From: Acinetobacter sp. ANC 4862
GTDB taxonomy: Bacteria > Pseudomonadota > Gammaproteobacteria > Pseudomonadales > Moraxellaceae
DNA length: 64,000 nucleotides
Assembly (NCBI RefSeq): GCF_004336635.1
Contig: NZ_SJXH01000007.1
Span: 1-64,000, forward strand
Direction: 5' to 3'
Numbering within the stretch: the stretch's first letter is position 1; every line of letters starts with the position of its first letter. The translations under genes were made by a program, and so were the position numbers. The notes under the pieces are model-generated. The model saw nothing but the letters and a program-made list of their open reading frames with translations, did not search any database and had not been told where the DNA came from. This document shows positions 19,873 to 29,257 of this stretch, in pieces.

Positions 19873-20670
19873 TTATTCTGGACAGGTAAATACCGTTTCA
19901 TCCATCAAGTCTGTACCGCACTGTAAAGTTTCAATCCAATCCAGGAACTGGTTAATCTGCTCTTTACCCATGAATGGGGTACCGTGCTGTGGCACGATCA
20001 TTTCAATATCCATAGTACGAACCATATTGACCCAAAGACGAATCACTTTATTTGAACACATATAGCGTTGATGAAAGCTTTTCATCTTGGGAATATGCGC
20101 TGCAAAATTTTCCAGTGGCTTAGAAGCATCATCAACCATCGATGCGCCCATATCGCCTGAAAATAAAATTTTTGCAATCGGGTCGTAAAATTGGAAGTTG
20201 CCAACCGAATGCAGGAAATGCGCAGGAACAACAATAATACGTGATTCGCCCAAAGGAATGATTCCACCGTGGTCTGGCAATTCAATCAAGCGTTCCAGCC
20301 ATCCACCTTTCATTCGGTCACTCATAAATGCCGAGTTCAAATGCGGTAAGAAACGCGCCCAAAGTTTAGAAGCCACTACTTTGGCTTCGGTATACACCAA
20401 CCAGCGTGGCATTGAGGTAATAATATCGGGGTCTTGATGGGAAGCCATGACATAATCAAGATTGGTCAAGCGGGTATATTTATTCAGTTCCATAGTCAGT
20501 GGGACATAGGTTAAATCACCGCCTGGATCTAGCACTGCGGCACGTTCATTATCTAAAATCAGAAATTGGTTGGCTTGTACCCCTTCACCTTTGACCAGAC
20601 TGGTAAAGCTAATACATTTATGTGTGCCATTATCAAATAACACTTGTGATGTAGTGCGATCAAATGCCAT
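19873..20670 (-). CDS. ODP-type diiron metallo-beta-lactamase-fold protein
   Basis: 265 residues from ATG 20670, with GGGGA seven bases upstream; the frame continues 60 codons further but that part is low-complexity and lacks a ribosome site. The MBL metal ligands are present in altered form: ASHQDPDII in place of HxHxDH, then PAHFLHSVGN, LFSGDMGAS and VPQHGTPF. This H-x-D-x-D variant and the absence of a flavodoxin domain match the oxygen-binding diiron protein (ODP) group related to flavodiiron proteins, some members of which sense O2. A sensory partner is not visible next to it. Confidence 0.75.
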   Translation of the reverse strand: MAFDRTTSQVLFDNGTHKCISFTSLVKGEGVQANQFLILDNERAAVLDPGGDLTYVPLTMELNKYTRLTNLDYVMASHQDPDIITSMPRWLVYTEAKVVASKLWARFLPHLNSAFMSDRMKGGWLERLIELPDHGGIIPLGESRIIVVPAHFLHSVGNFQFYDPIAKILFSGDMGASMVDDASKPLENFAAHIPKMKSFHQRYMCSNKVIRLWVNMVRTMDIEMIVPQHGTPFMGKEQINQFLDWIETLQCGTDLMDETVFTCPE

Positions 20671-20802
20671 AACCCATTCCCCAAAATATCGTTGTAAAAG
20701 TGCATTTTTATGCCATACAACATATAGGGAATTATGGCGGTTTACAACAAACATGCATTGAAATATTGTCATATTTATCAGTAAATTGTGATGCGTTTTG
20801 CA

Positions 20803-20835
20803 ATAAAAAATCCCGACTAAAATGCCAGGATTTTT
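20803..20835 (-). terminator. Probable terminator of the GDT1 gene
   Basis: AATCCTG / CGGGATT (one G-U pair) on the minus strand with a T run after it, 17 or so bases past the stop at 20853. Confidence 0.6.
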
Positions 20836-20852
20836 TTCACTACGATTCAACT

Positions 20853-21428
20853 TTAGAAGAAATAATGTTGCACCAAGGTTGCAACACCAATAATTAAGAA
20901 AATGCTTGCGCCAATCTTATGAATCAGTGGAATTGGCAATTTATCAGCCAGTTTATTTCCGACAAAGACTGCCGGTGCATTGGCAATCATCATCCCAATT
21001 GTCGTTCCTAGCATCACCCAGAACACACTGTCAAAACGCGCAGCCAGAGCAACGGTTGCCACCTGGGTCTTGTCGCCTATTTCAGCCAGGAAGAACAGCA
21101 CAAAGGTTGCTCCAAACACACCATATTTTTGCCATTTATTAATATTATCGGTTTCATCTTCCAGTTCATCTGGAACAAGCATCCACAGCGCCATCGCGAT
21201 AAAACCAACTGATACAATCCACAGCAACACATCCGGATTAAGGACCGTGGTAATCCACTGACCAAGCATAGCCGATATCCCATGGTTCAATAAGGTTGCC
21301 AGTAAAATAGCAAGTAGGATCGGAACGGGTTTACGAAAGCGTGCCGCAAGTAAAAGTGCTAATAATTGAGTTTTATCGCCCATTTCAGCGAGGGCAACAA
21401 TAGCGGTAGAGATAAGCAGTTCATGCAT
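20853..21428 (-). CDS. TMEM165/GDT1 family manganese exporter
   Basis: 191 residues with six membrane helices in two homologous halves. Each half has the family signature: ALAEMGDKTQLLALLLAARF near residue 12 and FLAEIGDKTQVATVALAARF near residue 115. The E-x-G-D-(K/R)-(T/S) motifs bind the transported cation. Bacterial members export Mn2+ (MneA type). The long leader carries a yybP-ykoY manganese riboswitch, which supports induction by excess Mn2+. Confidence 0.92.
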   Translation of the reverse strand: MHELLISTAIVALAEMGDKTQLLALLLAARFRKPVPILLAILLATLLNHGISAMLGQWITTVLNPDVLLWIVSVGFIAMALWMLVPDELEDETDNINKWQKYGVFGATFVLFFLAEIGDKTQVATVALAARFDSVFWVMLGTTIGMMIANAPAVFVGNKLADKLPIPLIHKIGASIFLIIGVATLVQHYFF

Positions 21429-21440
21429 GTGATCTTTCTC

Positions 21441-21483
21441 TGGCTAGCAAAATTTGCCGATGACTTATCGCCCCTGCTAGCCA
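21441..21483 (-). promoter_or_regulatory. Hairpin close to the RBS, likely riboswitch expression platform
   Basis: TGGCTAGCA and TGCTAGCCA (21441-21449 and 21475-21483) form a perfect 9-bp stem across a 25-nt loop. It ends about a dozen bases before the GDT1 start and next to its GAGAAAGA ribosome site. No T run follows, so it more likely controls translation than termination. Confidence 0.55.
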
Positions 21484-21499
21484 AAATCTGCGGAGTGAT

Positions 21500-21645
21500 A
21501 AATCAAAGGTCTTGCCAACAAAAGAAGCTTTAAAAAAAGCTGATTTGGTTCTTTGCTATGATGACCATGTTCTGTTGAACAATTATGTTGACCATCACCT
21601 TTTTACATTGCGTAAAAAGCGGCTACTCCCCAATGAAGTGATGTG
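21500..21645 (-). promoter_or_regulatory. yybP-ykoY manganese riboswitch aptamer
   Basis: Read on the minus strand, the leader has the two most conserved blocks of this aptamer in order: GGGGAGTAGC (complement of 21622-21631) and CAAGACCTTT (complement of 21505-21514). Between them lie a CTTTTTAC...GTAAAAAG hairpin, a GATGGTC...GGTCATC helix and an AGCTTT...AAAGCT hairpin. The closing helix is imperfect by eye. Placement upstream of a GDT1-type Mn exporter is a classic context, so the call rests on both motif and gene. Confidence 0.85.
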
Positions 21646-21781
21646 ATTTTAATCGCAAAGCAGTTTTTTATCAAATCAATTTACTGCCTGGCTTTTAGAA
21701 TATAGATTAAAAATAAATAAAATTAAACGATGAGGATTAGATGAGTCGTATGTTCCCGACATCTTCATTATCCGTGACCAT

Positions 21782-21808
21782 AAAAAAACCCTGCCGAAGC
21801 AGGGTTTA
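21782..21808 (-). terminator. Intrinsic terminator of the aceE-aceF operon
   Basis: AAACCCTGC-cgaa-GCAGGGTTT with a T run on the minus strand, 26 bases past the aceF stop. Confidence 0.9.
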
Positions 21809-21833
21809 TAGCAATTCGAAATTGATGACCCGA

Positions 21834-23831
21834 TTAGAGCAACAAAGTACGAATATCAGCGAGAAGCTTAGTCAATTTATGGGTGAAACGCGCAGCATCA
21901 GCACCATTAATCACACGATGGTCATATGACAATGACAATGGCAACATCAGACGCGGATCAAAACCTTCACCATTCCATACCGGTTGCATGGTGGCAGGTG
22001 AAATACCCAAAATCGCCACTTGAGGCCAGTTCACTAACGGAGTAAATGCTGTACCGCCAATTGAACCCAAGCTGGTAATGGTAAAATTCGCACCTTGTAA
22101 ATCTTTCGGTGATAATTTTTTCTCACGCGCTTTTTTACTTAACTCACCCAATTCAATCGCAATTTGCTTGATTGATTTTTGGTCTGGGTTACGCAGTACA
22201 GGTACAGTCAAACCATCCGGCGTTGCCACTGCAATCCCCATATGGATTTCATTGCGCAGCAATACTGATTTCTGATCATCAGCCAAATGACCTGCAAAAT
22301 AGGGCTCCTCTTTTAAAAGATGCGCCAAGGCTTTGGCAATGAAAGCCAAAATGGTCAGGCTAATGCCCTCTTTCTTAAAGTTGCCTTTCAACTCGCCACG
22401 CCAAGCCTCAAGCTCGGTAATATCGGCTGCATCAAACTGCGTGACTTGAGGAATGAAGTTATTCAATGACAATTGCGGAACAGAAACCTGTTGCAAGCGT
22501 GTCATGGCTTTTTCTTCAGTACCGCCAAAAGCACTAAAATCAGGAAGTTTAGGCAAGCCAGAAACTTGTGCTACAGCCTGTGCAACAGGCGCTGCTTGAG
22601 GTGTTGTTAAACGTGTTTTCACATAAGCAAACACATCTTCTTTCATCAAGCGATCATGTGCACCAGACGCTTTCACTTGAGATAACACCACACCCAATTC
22701 ACGTGCCAATTTACGTACCGCAGGACCGGCGTAGACTTTGGCATTTGCCGCACTTTGCTCTTTGGTCAACTTATCAGAACCTGATGCAACGACTGGAGCT
22801 TGTGCTTGTACCACTGGCGCTGATTTAGCAGGAGCAGCTTCTGGTTTAGCTTCTGCTTTTGCAGCAGGTGCAGCTTGAGCGGCTGCCTTCACTTTGCCTT
22901 CAATGGTCACCAAAGCCACGCCTTGGCTGACGCTTTGGCCCAGTTCAACGTGAATGGCTTTAATCACACCGGCCGTTGAGCTTGGCACTTCCACAGTGGC
23001 TTTATCAGATTCAACCACAATGATGCTTTGATCTGCTTCAACCGTGTCACCAACTTTCACTAAAATTTCAGCAACGGTGGCTTTGTCCACACCCAGATCA
23101 GGCACGGTAATTTCAATTGCACCGCTTTGAGCTGGAACAGCTTCTGCCACAGGCTCAGATTTCGCTACGGCAGCGTGTACAGTTTCTGCTTTTGGAGCTT
23201 CAACAGCAGTTTTAGCCTGAGTTGTACCCGCAACTTTCACTTTAATCAGCACCACACCTTCTTTTACGGTGTCGCCTTCATGAACTTCAACGCTTTCCAC
23301 AATACCTGAAACTGAACTTGGCACTTCTACAGTCGCTTTGTCTGATTCAACCACGACAATGCTCTGGTCAACGTCAATGACATCGCCTACTTGTACCAAA
23401 ATTTCGCCTACCAACGCTTTTTCAACGCCAATGTCAGGGACTTGTACTTCGACAATGCTGCTCGATGTAGATGTCTGAGAAGTACTCGGCTGATACGATG
23501 CCAGTTCCTGCATAATTTCCTGATCAGGCAGTGAGGTCGGGGTATTTTCCGAGGTTTTTTGTGAAGCATCTGCCTGTTGAATTTCAGTTACTGTATTGGA
23601 CGCATCTTCTGATTCAAGCTCGATTAAGGCTACACCTTCAGTGACCTCATCGCCCTGATTAACCAGAATGCTTTTCACCACACCTGCCGAAGTGCTAGGC
23701 ACTTCAACAGAGGCTTTGTCCGATTCCAGCAAGACCAGACTGTCATCAACAGCAACGGTATCGCCCACTTTGATTAAAATTTCTGCAACGGTGGCTTTAT
23801 CTACCCCAATATCAGGTGTTTTGATTTGCAT
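21834..23831 (-). CDS. aceF: Pyruvate dehydrogenase E2, dihydrolipoyl acetyltransferase
   Basis: 665 residues. Three tandem lipoyl domains each carry the lipoylated lysine in an ESDKA motif (about K39, K165 and K277), joined by Ala/Pro-rich linkers. A peripheral subunit-binding domain (PAVRKLARELGVVLSQVKASG, near 366-386) and a catalytic domain ending in SYDHRVINGADAARF (active His) follow. It transfers the acetyl group to CoA in the cytoplasmic PDH complex. Two bases separate it from aceE. No lpd (E3) gene follows in this window. Confidence 0.97.
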   Translation of the reverse strand: MQIKTPDIGVDKATVAEILIKVGDTVAVDDSLVLLESDKASVEVPSTSAGVVKSILVNQGDEVTEGVALIELESEDASNTVTEIQQADASQKTSENTPTSLPDQEIMQELASYQPSTSQTSTSSSIVEVQVPDIGVEKALVGEILVQVGDVIDVDQSIVVVESDKATVEVPSSVSGIVESVEVHEGDTVKEGVVLIKVKVAGTTQAKTAVEAPKAETVHAAVAKSEPVAEAVPAQSGAIEITVPDLGVDKATVAEILVKVGDTVEADQSIIVVESDKATVEVPSSTAGVIKAIHVELGQSVSQGVALVTIEGKVKAAAQAAPAAKAEAKPEAAPAKSAPVVQAQAPVVASGSDKLTKEQSAANAKVYAGPAVRKLARELGVVLSQVKASGAHDRLMKEDVFAYVKTRLTTPQAAPVAQAVAQVSGLPKLPDFSAFGGTEEKAMTRLQQVSVPQLSLNNFIPQVTQFDAADITELEAWRGELKGNFKKEGISLTILAFIAKALAHLLKEEPYFAGHLADDQKSVLLRNEIHMGIAVATPDGLTVPVLRNPDQKSIKQIAIELGELSKKAREKKLSPKDLQGANFTITSLGSIGGTAFTPLVNWPQVAILGISPATMQPVWNGEGFDPRLMLPLSLSYDHRVINGADAARFTHKLTKLLADIRTLLL

Positions 23832-23833
23832 GC

Positions 23834-26548
23834 TTAGTTCTCCTCACCTGATTGTTCTTTATAGTCTGCAACTGCCTGAACTTCAGGATGTGCTTGAGGG
23901 GCCCAAGCGACAGGACGATCAGTATCTAGCTCAAAGCTTGAAATCGCATCTTTGACTAAACGCGCATCCACTTCGCCTTCATCGGCTAATTTCTTCAAGG
24001 TTGCCACCACAATGTGCGCGGCATCCACACCGAAGTAACTACGCAAATTTCCACGCGTATCAGAACGACCATAACCATCGGTACCCAAGGCTACGAATGG
24101 ACGGTTGTCTGGAAGATAGGCACGTATTTGTTCGCTGTATGCACGCATATGATCGGTTGCAGAAACCACAATACCATCAGTTTCACGCAACTGTTGAGAC
24201 ACCCAAGATTCCTTCGCTTCTTCAGCCAATGGATGCAGGCGGTTGTATTCTTCACAAGCCATGCCATCACGTGCCAGTTCATTGAAGCTGGTCACACTCC
24301 ACACGTTCGAGTGAATCTGGTATTCATCACGTAAGATTTTCGCTGCTTTAATCACTTCACGAAGAATCACACCGGAACCCATCAGCTGAACAGTGGCTTT
24401 ATCATCCTGTTCAAGCAGATACATACCACGCTTGATGCCTTCTTCCACACCTTGCGGCATTTCAGGATGCTCATAGTTTTCGTTCATGACGGTCAGGTAA
24501 TAGAACACACGTTCCTGATTGACATACATGCGTTGCAAACCATCGTGTACGATGACCGCAAGTTCATAACCGAAACATGGATCATAAGACACACAGTTCG
24601 GAATAGTATTCGCCAGAATGTGCGAATGACCATCCTGATGCTGCAAACCTTCACCGTTCAATGTAGTACGACCCGCAGTTGCACCCAGCAAGAAACCTTG
24701 TGCCTGTGCATCACCGGCTGCCCATGCGATATCACCAATACGCTGGAAACCGAACATCGAGTAGTACATGTACATTGGAATCATTGGCAGGTTATTGGTT
24801 GAATAACTAGTGCCTAACGCCGCCCATGCGCTCATCGCACCGGCTTCGTTAATTCCTTCTTGCAACATATGACCATCTTTGGCTTCACGATAGTTCATCA
24901 GCTGTTCTTGGTCTTCAGGCGTGTATTTCTGACCATGTGCGGCATAAATACCCAACTGACGGAACATACCTTCCAGACCAAAAGTACGGGCTTCATCTGG
25001 TACAATCGGAACCACGCGGTCTTTAATTGCTTTTTCTTTCAGTAGTGCTGAAATTAAGCGAACCATGACCATGGTAGTTGATTGCTGTTTGCCATTTGAA
25101 CCTTTTAATACCGCATCAAATACTGAAAGTTCTGGAATTGCCAAAACTTCACTGTCTTTACGACGTGCAGGCAGATAGCCACCCAATGCTTCACGACGCG
25201 CCTTCATGTATTTAATTTCAGGCGAGTTTTCACTTGGACGATAGAATGGCACTTCTTCAAGCTGCTCATCGGTAAATGGCAAGTTGAAACGGTTACGTAC
25301 ATACTTGAGTGATTCAAGCTGCATTTTCTTGATTTGGTGGGTTTTATTGACCGCTTCAATTTCTTCAGACAAACCATAGCCTTTTACAGTCTTGGCTAAG
25401 ATAACTGTGGGCTGACCTGTCGATTTCATCGCTTCAGCATATGCAGCATAGACTTTGTATGGATCGTGACCACCGCGGTTCAGATTATCAATATCTTCAT
25501 CGCTTAAGTTTTTCACCAGCTCTTCAGCTTCCGGATATTTGCCAAAGAAGTGAGCACGGGTATATGCACCACCTTTCACCTGATAACGCTGATAATCACC
25601 ATCGACCGCTTCTTCCATCACGGCTTTTAAAGCACCCGATTCATCTTTGGCAAGTAATGGATCCCAATGACGACCCCACACGACTTTAATTACGCGCCAG
25701 CCGGCACCACGGAATAAAGATTCAAGTTCCTGAATGATTTTACCGTTACCACGTACCGGACCATCCAGGCGTTGTAAGTTACAGTTCACAACCCATACCA
25801 GGTTATCCAGCTTTTCACGACCAGCAAGTGAAATCGCACCTGTACTTTCTGGCTCATCCATCTCACCATCACCGAGATAAGCCCAGACTTTACGGTCTTC
25901 TTCTTTAATCAGGCTGCGGTTCATCAGGTATTTTTGAATATGCGCCTGATAAATCGACATGATTGGACCCAGACCCATGGATACGGTCGGGAACTGCCAA
26001 TAATCCGGCATCAAGTACGGATGCGGATAACTTGGCAAACCATTGCCACCCACTTCACGGCGGAAATTATTCAGTTGATCTTCAGTCAAACGACCTTCAA
26101 GGAATGAACGTGCATAAATACCAGGGGCACAATGTCCTTGGTAATAAATCATGTCGCCACCAAAGTGGTCGCTATTGGCACGAAAGAAGTGGTTAAAACC
26201 AACATCATACAAGGTTGCTGAAGATGCAAAACTTGCCAAGTGACCACCCAGATCATCACCGGTTTTATTGGCACGTAGTACCATCGCCAAAGCATTCCAG
26301 CGAATCAGGGCGCGAATACGACGCTCCATATCCTGATCGCCCGGCATTGCCGGAGTTTCTTCAACCGAAATGGTATTGAGATAAGGAGTATTTAGACGCT
26401 GAATGGGAACATGAGTAGCAATTGCGCGTTGATAGAGTTTTTCTAATAAAAATGCCGCTCGCTCCGTTCCCATGTGTTGTAAAACCGAGTCAAAAGCATC
26501 TTGCCATTCTTGGGTTTCTTGCGCGTCAGTATCACCATAAAACGCCAT
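23834..26548 (-). CDS. aceE: Pyruvate dehydrogenase E1 component (homodimeric)
   Basis: 904 residues, a normal length for homodimeric E1. Thiamine-diphosphate enzyme that decarboxylates pyruvate and acetylates the E2 lipoyl groups. The TPP/Mg motif runs from YLGDGEMDEPES to WVVNCNLQRLDG. Other family blocks are HFFRANSDHFGGD near the start and AHGQKYTPEDQEQLM. First gene of aceE-aceF. No adjacent pdhR-type regulator. Confidence 0.97.
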   Translation of the reverse strand: MAFYGDTDAQETQEWQDAFDSVLQHMGTERAAFLLEKLYQRAIATHVPIQRLNTPYLNTISVEETPAMPGDQDMERRIRALIRWNALAMVLRANKTGDDLGGHLASFASSATLYDVGFNHFFRANSDHFGGDMIYYQGHCAPGIYARSFLEGRLTEDQLNNFRREVGGNGLPSYPHPYLMPDYWQFPTVSMGLGPIMSIYQAHIQKYLMNRSLIKEEDRKVWAYLGDGEMDEPESTGAISLAGREKLDNLVWVVNCNLQRLDGPVRGNGKIIQELESLFRGAGWRVIKVVWGRHWDPLLAKDESGALKAVMEEAVDGDYQRYQVKGGAYTRAHFFGKYPEAEELVKNLSDEDIDNLNRGGHDPYKVYAAYAEAMKSTGQPTVILAKTVKGYGLSEEIEAVNKTHQIKKMQLESLKYVRNRFNLPFTDEQLEEVPFYRPSENSPEIKYMKARREALGGYLPARRKDSEVLAIPELSVFDAVLKGSNGKQQSTTMVMVRLISALLKEKAIKDRVVPIVPDEARTFGLEGMFRQLGIYAAHGQKYTPEDQEQLMNYREAKDGHMLQEGINEAGAMSAWAALGTSYSTNNLPMIPMYMYYSMFGFQRIGDIAWAAGDAQAQGFLLGATAGRTTLNGEGLQHQDGHSHILANTIPNCVSYDPCFGYELAVIVHDGLQRMYVNQERVFYYLTVMNENYEHPEMPQGVEEGIKRGMYLLEQDDKATVQLMGSGVILREVIKAAKILRDEYQIHSNVWSVTSFNELARDGMACEEYNRLHPLAEEAKESWVSQQLRETDGIVVSATDHMRAYSEQIRAYLPDNRPFVALGTDGYGRSDTRGNLRSYFGVDAAHIVVATLKKLADEGEVDARLVKDAISSFELDTDRPVAWAPQAHPEVQAVADYKEQSGEEN

Positions 26549-26687
26549 ATTCCACCTATTCCTTGAGCCTATTTATATTCTCTATATGTACCATACTTTA
26601 GAAGGCTTCAGTTATTGCTACAGCTGAATACGGAATAGCACTATTATTTAGATAATAAATACCTATTGACCATTCTTTACGCAATAA

Positions 26688-26719
26688 AACAAAAAACCGC
26701 CAATAAAGGCGGTTTTTTA
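26688..26719 (-). terminator. Terminator downstream of the M23 gene
   Basis: ACCGCC-aataaa-GGCGGT with A and T runs on both sides; the minus-strand reading ends the M23 transcript before aceE. The rest of the 352-base gap holds the 24-bp tandem repeat and AT-rich DNA. Confidence 0.8.
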
Positions 26720-26723
26720 TACA

Positions 26724-26771
26724 ATAAGTATTCTGTACAGTGATAATATAAGTATTCTGTACAGTGATAAT
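26724..26771. repeat. Perfect tandem duplication of 24 bp
   Basis: The 24-base unit ATAAGTATTCTGTACAGTGATAAT occurs twice head to tail (26724-26747, 26748-26771), followed by a partial third start ATAAG. Each unit contains the palindrome CTGTACAG. Confidence 0.9.
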
Positions 26772-26900
26772 ATAAGACTTAAAAGTTATAGCGGCTTTTT
26801 ACTCTACTCTTTAAATGAATTACCACACTCTTTAACGATCGTTACAACTCTTTAAATTAAAATCGACAGAATGGGTTTTAAGAATTTGTCATACTCAATC

Positions 26901-27584
26901 TTATGGCAACATCGCTAAATATGCTGAAGGGTTTTTACGCTCACCGTCTTTAACTACTTCATAATGTAAATGCGGACCGGTACAACGACCAGTACAGCCT
27001 ACATTGGCAATATGCTCACCGGCTTGCACCCGATCACCGACACGCGCAATCAGACGGGAAGCATGTGCATAGCGAGTCAGGTAGCCATTGCCGTGGTTAA
27101 TTTCCACATACTGACCATAACCAGTGCCCCAACCAGATTTGGTAACTACACCGGGGCCAGTTGCATAAATAGCAGTACCACTCGGTGCAGACATATCTAA
27201 ACCTGAATGGTTTTCCGCACGTCCACCCATGGTACGACCACCATAAGATGAGCTAACGCGTTTCATGTCAGGAAGAGGATGGGCTACCAACCAAGAGTAA
27301 GCATTGTTAGAATAGCTTTTAGAGGTGCTCGAACCGTATTTTTTGGCGAGCGATTCATTGTTCAATTCAACAGTTTTTTCACGTAATTTAACGCTCATTT
27401 TGGTTTCAGCAGGAAGATCAATATCATTTGATTCTGCATAAGACCCTTGCGCTAAAGTACGGGTCAATTGTTCAAGACGATCTGTTGATACGTCATTAGA
27501 ATTTAGTTCTACTAAATCAGCAAAAGCTACAGATGCAGCAGATGCTGCCAATGAAAACGCTAATAAAATACGTCGCGTATGCAT
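26901..27584 (-). CDS. M23 family metallo-endopeptidase (LytM domain)
   Basis: 227 residues with a signal peptide ending near SVAFA. The C-terminal LytM/lysostaphin domain keeps the zinc ligands: HSGLDMSAPSG (H-x3-D) and GPHLHYEV (HxH). It is therefore probably an active periplasmic peptidoglycan endopeptidase cleaving peptide cross-links. It is divergent from dciA, and the arrangement of M23 peptidase, dciA and lpxC resembles other gammaproteobacteria. Confidence 0.92.
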   Translation of the reverse strand: MHTRRILLAFSLAASAASVAFADLVELNSNDVSTDRLEQLTRTLAQGSYAESNDIDLPAETKMSVKLREKTVELNNESLAKKYGSSTSKSYSNNAYSWLVAHPLPDMKRVSSSYGGRTMGGRAENHSGLDMSAPSGTAIYATGPGVVTKSGWGTGYGQYVEINHGNGYLTRYAHASRLIARVGDRVQAGEHIANVGCTGRCTGPHLHYEVVKDGERKNPSAYLAMLP

Positions 27585-27691
27585 AAAAAACCTCTTTTAA
27601 CTGTTCTTAGTCAATGTCCTTGCGTGATCTCTTCCTTGATATCTACTGAAAGGAGCGCATAAGATAAGACACAAATATGAAGGAACAATGT

Positions 27692-28132
27692 ATGTCTGAA
27701 CCGGTAAAGCTCTTTCAACAAACAAGAAAACACTTAAAAACAGGAAACTTTACGTTTCTCTCTACACAAGTTGCTGCATGGCAGAAACTTACAAAACTTG
27801 TTCAACCGCTATTGCCCCAACCAGAGCAATGGCAAGTTGTATGTTATGAAAATGGCATTTTGACGATTACCGGTGCAAATCAAGCTATGATTAGTCAACT
27901 GGCATATCTTCAAAAGCAATATATAGCCCAATTATTACAATTGTCTGAATTTAAAGATTTGCATAAACTGCAAGTTCGTTTAAGAATTCAAACCCAAACA
28001 CCCCTCAAGCCTGAATCTCTGACCAGATCCCTTAGTCCAGATACCCAAGATTTAATTCGTGGTGCTGCTGACTTTGTGAGCGACCCTAAGCTTAGCCAAG
28101 CAATGCTACGTTTGGCAAGCAATAAAAAGTAA
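27692..28132 (+). CDS. dciA: DciA-like DUF721 protein, probable DnaB helicase loader
   Basis: 146 residues from ATG 27692, chosen because AAGGA lies eight bases upstream; an in-frame ATG five codons earlier has none. The N-terminal part carries the DUF721 pattern: a helix ending in WQKLTKLVQPLLP, then GILTITGANQAMISQLAYLQKQ and LRIQ. DciA operates with the replicative helicase in bacteria that lack DnaC. The C-terminal tail is short and polar. Its location beside lpxC and the M23 peptidase supports the call. Confidence 0.75.
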   Translation: MSEPVKLFQQTRKHLKTGNFTFLSTQVAAWQKLTKLVQPLLPQPEQWQVVCYENGILTITGANQAMISQLAYLQKQYIAQLLQLSEFKDLHKLQVRLRIQTQTPLKPESLTRSLSPDTQDLIRGAADFVSDPKLSQAMLRLASNKK

Positions 28133-28229
28133 CCGACACTTTGATGTCTTTGAAATCAGTCAAAAATTCTGTGAACTGTTTAACAAACACATTTGTTATA
28201 TTATAACACTAGCATTAAGAGACAATGAC

Positions 28230-29132
28230 TTATGTCACACTCACATAAGAAATTGGACATTGCGTTTCGTCATCAAATGTTACAATTTCGTAATTGGTTG
28301 GATCGCTTTTAACATTGCGTAATAATTGATTATTTAAGGCATGACCCGATTTATAGCCATCAAACTTTGCAATAATTTGATGCCCCAGTAGGTATAAATC
28401 CCCAACTGCATCTAAAATTTTGTGGCGTACAAACTCATCCGAGAAACGAAGTCCTTCCTCATTCACCACGCCTGTTTCGTCTACTCCAATCGCATTTTCC
28501 AAGCTTGCACCTAACGCTAGATTATTGGCTTTCAGATAGTCTAAATCTTTCATAAAACCAAAAGTGCGTGCTCCACTGACTTCATAAACAAAAGTTTCAG
28601 TTGAAAAGTCAATGGTTGCGGACTGGTATTCTTTTTTAAATGCAGGGTGATCAAAATCAATGGTGAAGTTGAGCTGGAAACCTTCGTGCGGACGGAACAC
28701 AGCACGTTTATCATCAATCAAAGCTTCAACCGGTTTTAAAATTTTTATAAATTTTTTCGGCGCATTTTGTTCAGCCAACCCCCCTTGCATTAGCAAGTAA
28801 ATAAATGGGCCGGCACTACCGTCCATAATCGGCACTTCTGAGGCAGAGACTTCGATAATCAAATTATCAATGCCTAACCCTGCAATCGCACTCATGACAT
28901 GTTCAATAGTACCGACTTTGGCATTTTCCTGAACCAAGTTAGAGCACATGAATGCCTCTTGAATCAGCATGGCATTGGCTTGAATATCCACAGGTGGATC
29001 TAAATCGATACGTCGAAATACAATTCCCCCATCCACATGGTGTGGCACAAAGTTAATCAAGACTTTTTGCCCACTATGAAGACCGATACCGCTCGCTTTC
29101 ACGACACGTTTTAGGGTTCGTTGTTTCAACAT
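28230..29132 (-). CDS. lpxC: UDP-3-O-acyl-N-acetylglucosamine deacetylase
   Basis: 300 residues. Zinc deacetylase catalysing the committed step of lipid A synthesis. Visible: [13 protein letters not shown] at the start, zinc-ligand motif GTIEHVMSA, and the second zinc site [14 protein letters not shown] with GHALNN further on. Last gene of the dcw cluster, separated from ftsZ by a terminator, so it probably has its own promoter in the intervening 125 bases. Confidence 0.97.
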   Translation of the reverse strand: MLKQRTLKRVVKASGIGLHSGQKVLINFVPHHVDGGIVFRRIDLDPPVDIQANAMLIQEAFMCSNLVQENAKVGTIEHVMSAIAGLGIDNLIIEVSASEVPIMDGSAGPFIYLLMQGGLAEQNAPKKFIKILKPVEALIDDKRAVFRPHEGFQLNFTIDFDHPAFKKEYQSATIDFSTETFVYEVSGARTFGFMKDLDYLKANNLALGASLENAIGVDETGVVNEEGLRFSDEFVRHKILDAVGDLYLLGHQIIAKFDGYKSGHALNNQLLRNVKSDPTNYEIVTFDDETQCPISYVSVT

Positions 29133-29189
29133 GTTTTTTCTATCATCTGCTCATCAAACCGCTATACGTTAGCATATTTAGCCATTGTT

Positions 29190-29223
29190 AAAAAACAAAA
29201 AGGTAGTATTGCTACTACCTTTT
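29190..29223 (-). terminator. Intrinsic terminator of ftsZ
   Basis: AAAGGTAGTA-ttgc-TACTACCTTT, a 10-bp stem, followed on the minus strand by TTGTTTTT. Confidence 0.9.
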
Positions 29224-29257
29224 GTAAACACACCAACTAAAACTTTAAAAATAAAGT

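Noticed and set aside
20671..20850. 60-codon N-terminal extension of the ODP-type protein
   Set aside because: Low-complexity hydrophobic sequence without a ribosome site; ATG 20670 has GGGGA correctly spaced.
21741..21929. 62-codon plus-strand frame between the riboswitch and aceF
   Set aside because: It crosses the aceF terminator and antisense of aceF and has no recognisable protein features.
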